Below are positions 60,858-64,000 of a stretch of DNA of 64,000 nucleotides, piece by piece (the first letter of the stretch is position 1; every line of letters begins with the position of its first letter). Where the stretch lies: the NCBI GenBank assembly GCA_963809545.1, contig CAWEKD010000007.1, positions 372,001-436,000 on the forward strand, read 5' to 3'. The notes under the pieces were generated by a model. The model was not told the DNA's origin, searched no databases, and saw only the letters and a list, made by a program, of their open reading frames with translations. Both the position numbers and the translations under genes were made by a program. The DNA is from Natronosporangium sp035305625. GTDB lineage: Bacteria > Actinomycetota > Actinomycetes > Mycobacteriales > Micromonosporaceae.

Positions 60858-61388
60858 ATGTCTCACCTCGGCGCCCGGCTGCGCGGTGTGGTCCACGCTG
60901 CGGCCTATCCGGTCTACTTCCGGTTACCTCGTCGGCTGCGGCGGTGGCTGGTACGCCGGGTGACCCCCACCTACACGGTGGGGGCGGTGGTGCTGCTGCG
61001 GGACGAGACCGACCGGTTGCTGCTCCTTCGGCAACCCCCTGGCACCCGCGGGTGGAGTCTGCCGGCGGGGCTGCTGGGCCGGGGAGAGAGCCCCATCGAC
61101 GGGGCGGTGCGGGAGTTGGCGGAGGAGACCGGGGTGCGACTGGATCCCGCGCAGCTTCGCCCCGCCGTCCCCAACGCGGTGGTGCACCACCGCGGTCGGT
61201 GGGTGGACATGGTGTTCGAGGCCCGGGTGCCGGCGACCACCCCTTTGCGGGTCGACGGGGCGGAGGTGCTGGAGGCGGCCTGGTACGACCTGACCGATCC
61301 GCCCCCGCTCACCCGCGCCACCGCCTATCTGCTCAGCCAGTACGGGCTGGTGAAGCCACCGACGGGCGATCTGCGGGAGCTGGAGTGA
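60858..61388 (+). CDS. NUDIX hydrolase
   Basis: 176 residues. The NUDIX box, GLLGRGESPIDGAVRELAEETGV (GX5EX7REUXEEXGU), is intact near residues 73-95. A basic amphipathic N-terminus (RLRRWLVRRV) may sit at the membrane. Likely hydrolyses a nucleoside diphosphate derivative; which one is unknown. Its stop overlaps the following nucleotidyltransferase start as GTGA, which hints at a nucleotide-sugar substrate (inference). Confidence 0.88.
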   Translation: MSHLGARLRGVVHAAAYPVYFRLPRRLRRWLVRRVTPTYTVGAVVLLRDETDRLLLLRQPPGTRGWSLPAGLLGRGESPIDGAVRELAEETGVRLDPAQLRPAVPNAVVHHRGRWVDMVFEARVPATTPLRVDGAEVLEAAWYDLTDPPPLTRATAYLLSQYGLVKPPTGDLRELE

Positions 61389-62221
61389 CCGACCAGCTGT
61401 GTGCGGTGCTGCTCGCCGCCGGAGAGGGCACCCGGTTACGGCCGCTGACCGGCCACCGTCCTAAGGCGCTGTGCCCGGTGGGCAACCAACCGCTGCTGGA
61501 CCGCGCGCTGGCGGCGGTGGCGGAGCTGGGTCTGACCGGGCCGGACCGGGTGGCGGTCAACGCCTGCTGGCTCGGGGACCAGATCGCGGCGCATCTGGCC
61601 GCCGCCGGCTGGCCGGCGCATCTCTCCACCGAACCGCCCCCACCCTGGGGGACCTCCGGCGGGTTGGCCCGGCTCCGGGACTGGATCGACGGTCGGCCGG
61701 TGCTGGTCGGCAACGTCGACGCCTACCTGGCCGGCGGCCACCTAGCGCCGCTGGTGGCGGACTGGGACGGCGAGACGGTCCGGCTGCTGGGGGTACCGGC
61801 GCCGCCGGGCATCGTCGACGGGTTCAGTGGCTACCGGTTCGCGGGGTTCTCGCTGCTGCCGTGGCGGTGGGTACGGGACCTGCCGGTGACGCGCGCCGAG
61901 CTGGTCCGGACGGTGTGGCGGCCGGCGGAGGCGGCGGGGCAATTGACGGTGGTCCCCTACCGCGGCCATTTCCTCGACACCGGCACCCCCGCCGACTATC
62001 TGGCCGCCAACCTGCACGCCGCCGGGGGCCGCAACCTGATCGCCCCCGACGCGCTGGTCACCGGCGCCTGCCAGGAATCCGTGGTCGGCGCCGGTGCGCA
62101 GGTGCATGGTCGACTGACCCGCGCGGTGGTGTGGCCGGGCGGGTATGTGGCCCCGGGTGAGGAGCTGACCGATGCGATCCGAGTCGGCCGGGACCTGACG
62201 GTCAGGGTGGCGGCACCCTGA
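61385..62221 (+). CDS. Nucleotidyltransferase (sugar-phosphate NTP transferase family)
   Basis: 278 residues. LCAVLLAAGEGTRLRPLTGHRPKALCPVGNQPLL is the classic N-terminal signature of mannose- or glucose-1-phosphate nucleotidyltransferases. Also present are NACWLGDQI, the metal-site VGNVDAYL (Asp) and the HFLDTGTPADYLAANL tail, followed by a short left-handed beta-helix-like end. Given pimB nearby, GDP-mannose supply is possible but unproven. A perfect terminator overlaps its stop codon. Confidence 0.85.
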   Translation: MTDQLCAVLLAAGEGTRLRPLTGHRPKALCPVGNQPLLDRALAAVAELGLTGPDRVAVNACWLGDQIAAHLAAAGWPAHLSTEPPPPWGTSGGLARLRDWIDGRPVLVGNVDAYLAGGHLAPLVADWDGETVRLLGVPAPPGIVDGFSGYRFAGFSLLPWRWVRDLPVTRAELVRTVWRPAEAAGQLTVVPYRGHFLDTGTPADYLAANLHAAGGRNLIAPDALVTGACQESVVGAGAQVHGRLTRAVVWPGGYVAPGEELTDAIRVGRDLTVRVAAP

Positions 62222-62228
62222 CCGTCAG
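62195..62228. terminator. Strong bidirectional terminator overlapping the stop codon
   Basis: A perfect 15-bp stem (62195-62209 with 62214-62228) and 4-nt loop includes the last codons and stop of the nucleotidyltransferase gene. It faces the convergent S9 peptidase, which stops at 62263. Confidence 0.7.
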
Positions 62229-62262
62229 ACCGGGACGACGTTCCGCAGTGGACCGCTCCGGG

Positions 62263-64000
62263 CTACAGATGCCGGGACCACCACTCCAGGATCGCCTCGA
62301 ACCGCGCCAGCCGATGCTGCGGCCGCCCGGAGCGGGACAGCTCGTGCCCCTCCCCCGGGAACAACAGCATCTCCACCGGCACGCCGCGCCGCTTCAGCGC
62401 TACGAACAGCCGCTGCGCCTGCTCCACCGGGCACCGCCAGTCGTGCTCCGAGTGGATGATCAACATCGGGATGTTGATCTGATCGGCGTAGGTCAGCGGG
62501 CTCTGGGCGGCCTGCCGGGCCGGGTCCGGTCCGTACAGGTCGTCCGCGAAGAACCAGCCGATGTCGGACGAGCCGCTGAAGCTGTCGATCGCGTTCACCG
62601 CCCGCTCGCTGATCGCGGCCCGGAACCGGTCGCCGTGGTGGGCCGCCAGCCAGGTGGTCATGAATCCACCGTGGGAGCCGCCCATCACCCCGACTCGGGA
62701 CGCGTCCAGCTCCGGGTGCGTGGCCAGGGCGTGGTCCAGCAGCGCCAGCAGGTCGGTGGCGGACACCTCCCCGACGTTGCCCAGCACCGCTTGCCCGTGC
62801 GCCTGTCCGTAGCCGGCCGAGCCGCGCGGGTTGCCCATCAGCACCGCGTACCCCGCCCCGACGTACACCTGGGCCTCGTCGAACAGGCTCCAGCCGTACT
62901 GGAAGAACGGTCCGCCGTGGATGTTCAACAGCACCGGGTGCGGGCCGTCTCCGGGCGGGGTCAACAGCCAGCCGTGCACCGGGTAGCCGTCCGGGGCGGT
63001 GGCGGTCAGCTCCTTCATCGGCCGCACCGGAATGGTGTCCCCGAACTCCGGGTTGAACGAGGTCAACGTGGTCAGGTCGCCACCGCGGACCACCGCCAGC
63101 TCCCCCGGGGTGTGGGGATCGGTCACGCTGACCACGGTCACCCCGGCCGCGTGGGCCGCCCCGATCACCTGCCGGGGTCCGTCGACCACCAGGGTCGGCT
63201 CACCCCCGTCGTACGGCACCCGTACCAACCGGATCGCGCCGCGGTACTCGTCGGTGAACAGCACTCCGTCGGCCACCGGCTCGATCATGCCGCTGGGGCG
63301 GGCCAGGTTGTACCACTCGGGATCAGTCAACCGGACCGGTCGGTCGGAGCCGTCCACCGGCACCGCCCATAGCCCGTTGTTACGGCACACCACTGAGGAG
63401 CGCTCGTCCTTCTCCAGCGGCACCGCGACAAAGTAGACCGTCCGGCCGTCCGGGCCGAACCGGGGCTGGCCGGCGTTCAACCCCCCGTCGGTCAGTGCCC
63501 GTAGTCCGGATCCGTCCGGCCGGCACACCCACACATCGGTACGTAGGTCGTCACCGGCGCCCTGGTGCCGGGCGGCGGCGAAGGTGAGCAGCTCACCGTC
63601 CGGGCTCCAGTCCACGCCACTGTGCTCGTACTCCCCGTCGGTCACCTGCACCGGTTCGGTGCCGTCCAGGCCGACCTGCCAGACGTGCGCCGGCCGGTCG
63701 ATCAGGAAGCCGAGATTGTCCACTCGGTACCGCAGGGTGGTGATTCGTCGCGGCGGCTCGGCCTCGGGCGAGATCCGTTCGTCCGTGCCGTACCGCCCTG
63801 GCTCTGGTACCCGCGCCAGGTACGCCACTCGGGTGGAGTCTGGGCTCCACACGGGCGCGCTCACCCCCAACGGGTGGTCGGTCAACTGGCGGGGCTCGCC
63901 TCCGTGGGCCGGCATGACCCACAACTGGGGACGCCCCGTTTTCCCCTTCTTCTCATCGCGGGTGGCCCGCACGAAGGCCAGATGTTGACCGTCCGGGGAC
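62263..64000 (-). CDS. S9-family prolyl oligopeptidase-like peptidase (partial, N-terminus outside window)
   Basis: About 579 C-terminal residues are visible; the frame runs open past the right edge. An N-terminal WD40-like beta-propeller (SPDSTRVAYLAR, DWSPDGELLTF, RFGPDGRTVYF blades) precedes the alpha/beta-hydrolase domain. The domain has the nucleophile Ser in VMGGSHGGFMT, Asp in IIHSEHDWRCP and His in GEGHELSRSG, as in acylaminoacyl-peptidase-type enzymes. No signal peptide can be judged, since the start is missing. Cytoplasmic peptide degradation is the usual role. Confidence 0.9.
   Translation of the reverse strand, partial: SPDGQHLAFVRATRDEKKGKTGRPQLWVMPAHGGEPRQLTDHPLGVSAPVWSPDSTRVAYLARVPEPGRYGTDERISPEAEPPRRITTLRYRVDNLGFLIDRPAHVWQVGLDGTEPVQVTDGEYEHSGVDWSPDGELLTFAAARHQGAGDDLRTDVWVCRPDGSGLRALTDGGLNAGQPRFGPDGRTVYFVAVPLEKDERSSVVCRNNGLWAVPVDGSDRPVRLTDPEWYNLARPSGMIEPVADGVLFTDEYRGAIRLVRVPYDGGEPTLVVDGPRQVIGAAHAAGVTVVSVTDPHTPGELAVVRGGDLTTLTSFNPEFGDTIPVRPMKELTATAPDGYPVHGWLLTPPGDGPHPVLLNIHGGPFFQYGWSLFDEAQVYVGAGYAVLMGNPRGSAGYGQAHGQAVLGNVGEVSATDLLALLDHALATHPELDASRVGVMGGSHGGFMTTWLAAHHGDRFRAAISERAVNAIDSFSGSSDIGWFFADDLYGPDPARQAAQSPLTYADQINIPMLIIHSEHDWRCPVEQAQRLFVALKRRGVPVEMLLFPGEGHELSRSGRPQHRLARFEAILEWWSRHL

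Noticed and set aside
1..64000. tRNA, rRNA, riboswitch or phage integration site
   Set aside because: Gaps between genes are short, and I found no cloverleaf, conserved riboswitch core, integrase or att-like repeat by eye; a tRNAscan/Infernal run would settle it.

Overview
This is a 64 kb chromosomal window from a high-GC actinomycete, most likely of the family Micromonosporaceae (inferred; no rRNA is present). The grounds are strong third-position GC bias, many GTG starts, frequent ATGA/GTGA gene overlaps, and a backbone that follows Mycobacterium tuberculosis Rv2173-Rv2188c from memory: polyprenyl synthase (idsA2), Rv2175c-type DNA-binding protein, PknL-type kinase, class II DAHP synthase (aroG), Rv2179c-type exoribonuclease, lysophospholipid acyltransferase, SRPBCC protein and PimB' mannosyltransferase. 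I recognised no tRNA, rRNA, CRISPR array, prophage or insertion sequence.

Layout. 0-6 kb: the end of a TPR-type regulator, polyprenyl synthase, Rv2175c homologue, a membrane/Pro-rich ORF that runs open into a PASTA kinase, and endonuclease IV. 6-11 kb: a CorA-like membrane protein, an ABC-F ATPase, a DUF1648 protein and a GAP-family protein. 11-19 kb: two adjacent ABC-exporter plus two-component modules (ABC-2 type, then MacB/FtsX type), the second with a 33-codon leader ORF and a promoter region full of CTAC/GTAG dyads. 19-25 kb: a decayed GNAT acetyltransferase, a DJ-1/PfpI protein with a divergent LysR regulator, a deazaflavin-dependent nitroreductase, thyA and folA, and small housekeeping or hypothetical genes. 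25-30 kb: a very large secreted subtilisin-like protease with 14 beta-propeller-like repeats (frameshifted in this assembly). 30-36 kb: an ABC-2 exporter operon, threonine aldolase and two Excalibur-type proteins sharing a nearly identical segment. 36-42 kb: aroG, proC, a phosphofructokinase with the PPi-type residue pair, an exoribonuclease, a DUF1028 protein and a Crp-family regulator. 42-52 kb: a double-zinc-ribbon adenylate cyclase/AAA protein, acyltransferase, flavin monooxygenase with a nucleophile-less alpha/beta-hydrolase, and a tightly coupled SRPBCC-zinc protein-ROK glucokinase-EEP operon. 52-64 kb: a GAF histidine kinase with its regulator, a HIT-like protein, a DUF574 methyltransferase coupled to a GGDEF-EAL protein, pimB, an NYN protein, NUDIX plus nucleotidyltransferase, and a partial S9 peptidase.

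Regulatory themes. At least a dozen genes have a TANNNT -10 element 6-8 nt before the start codon, the spacing of leaderless transcripts. Strong perfect hairpins mark many gene ends. A 51-bp palindromic element (13-bp arms, 25-bp centre) occurs three times, each just downstream of a stop codon (DJ-1 gene, thyA, threonine aldolase).

Quality caveat. Three loci (kinase, GNAT, protease) need frameshifts to read through. The kinase shift lies in a G-run and may be a base-calling error; the GNAT locus looks truly decayed.
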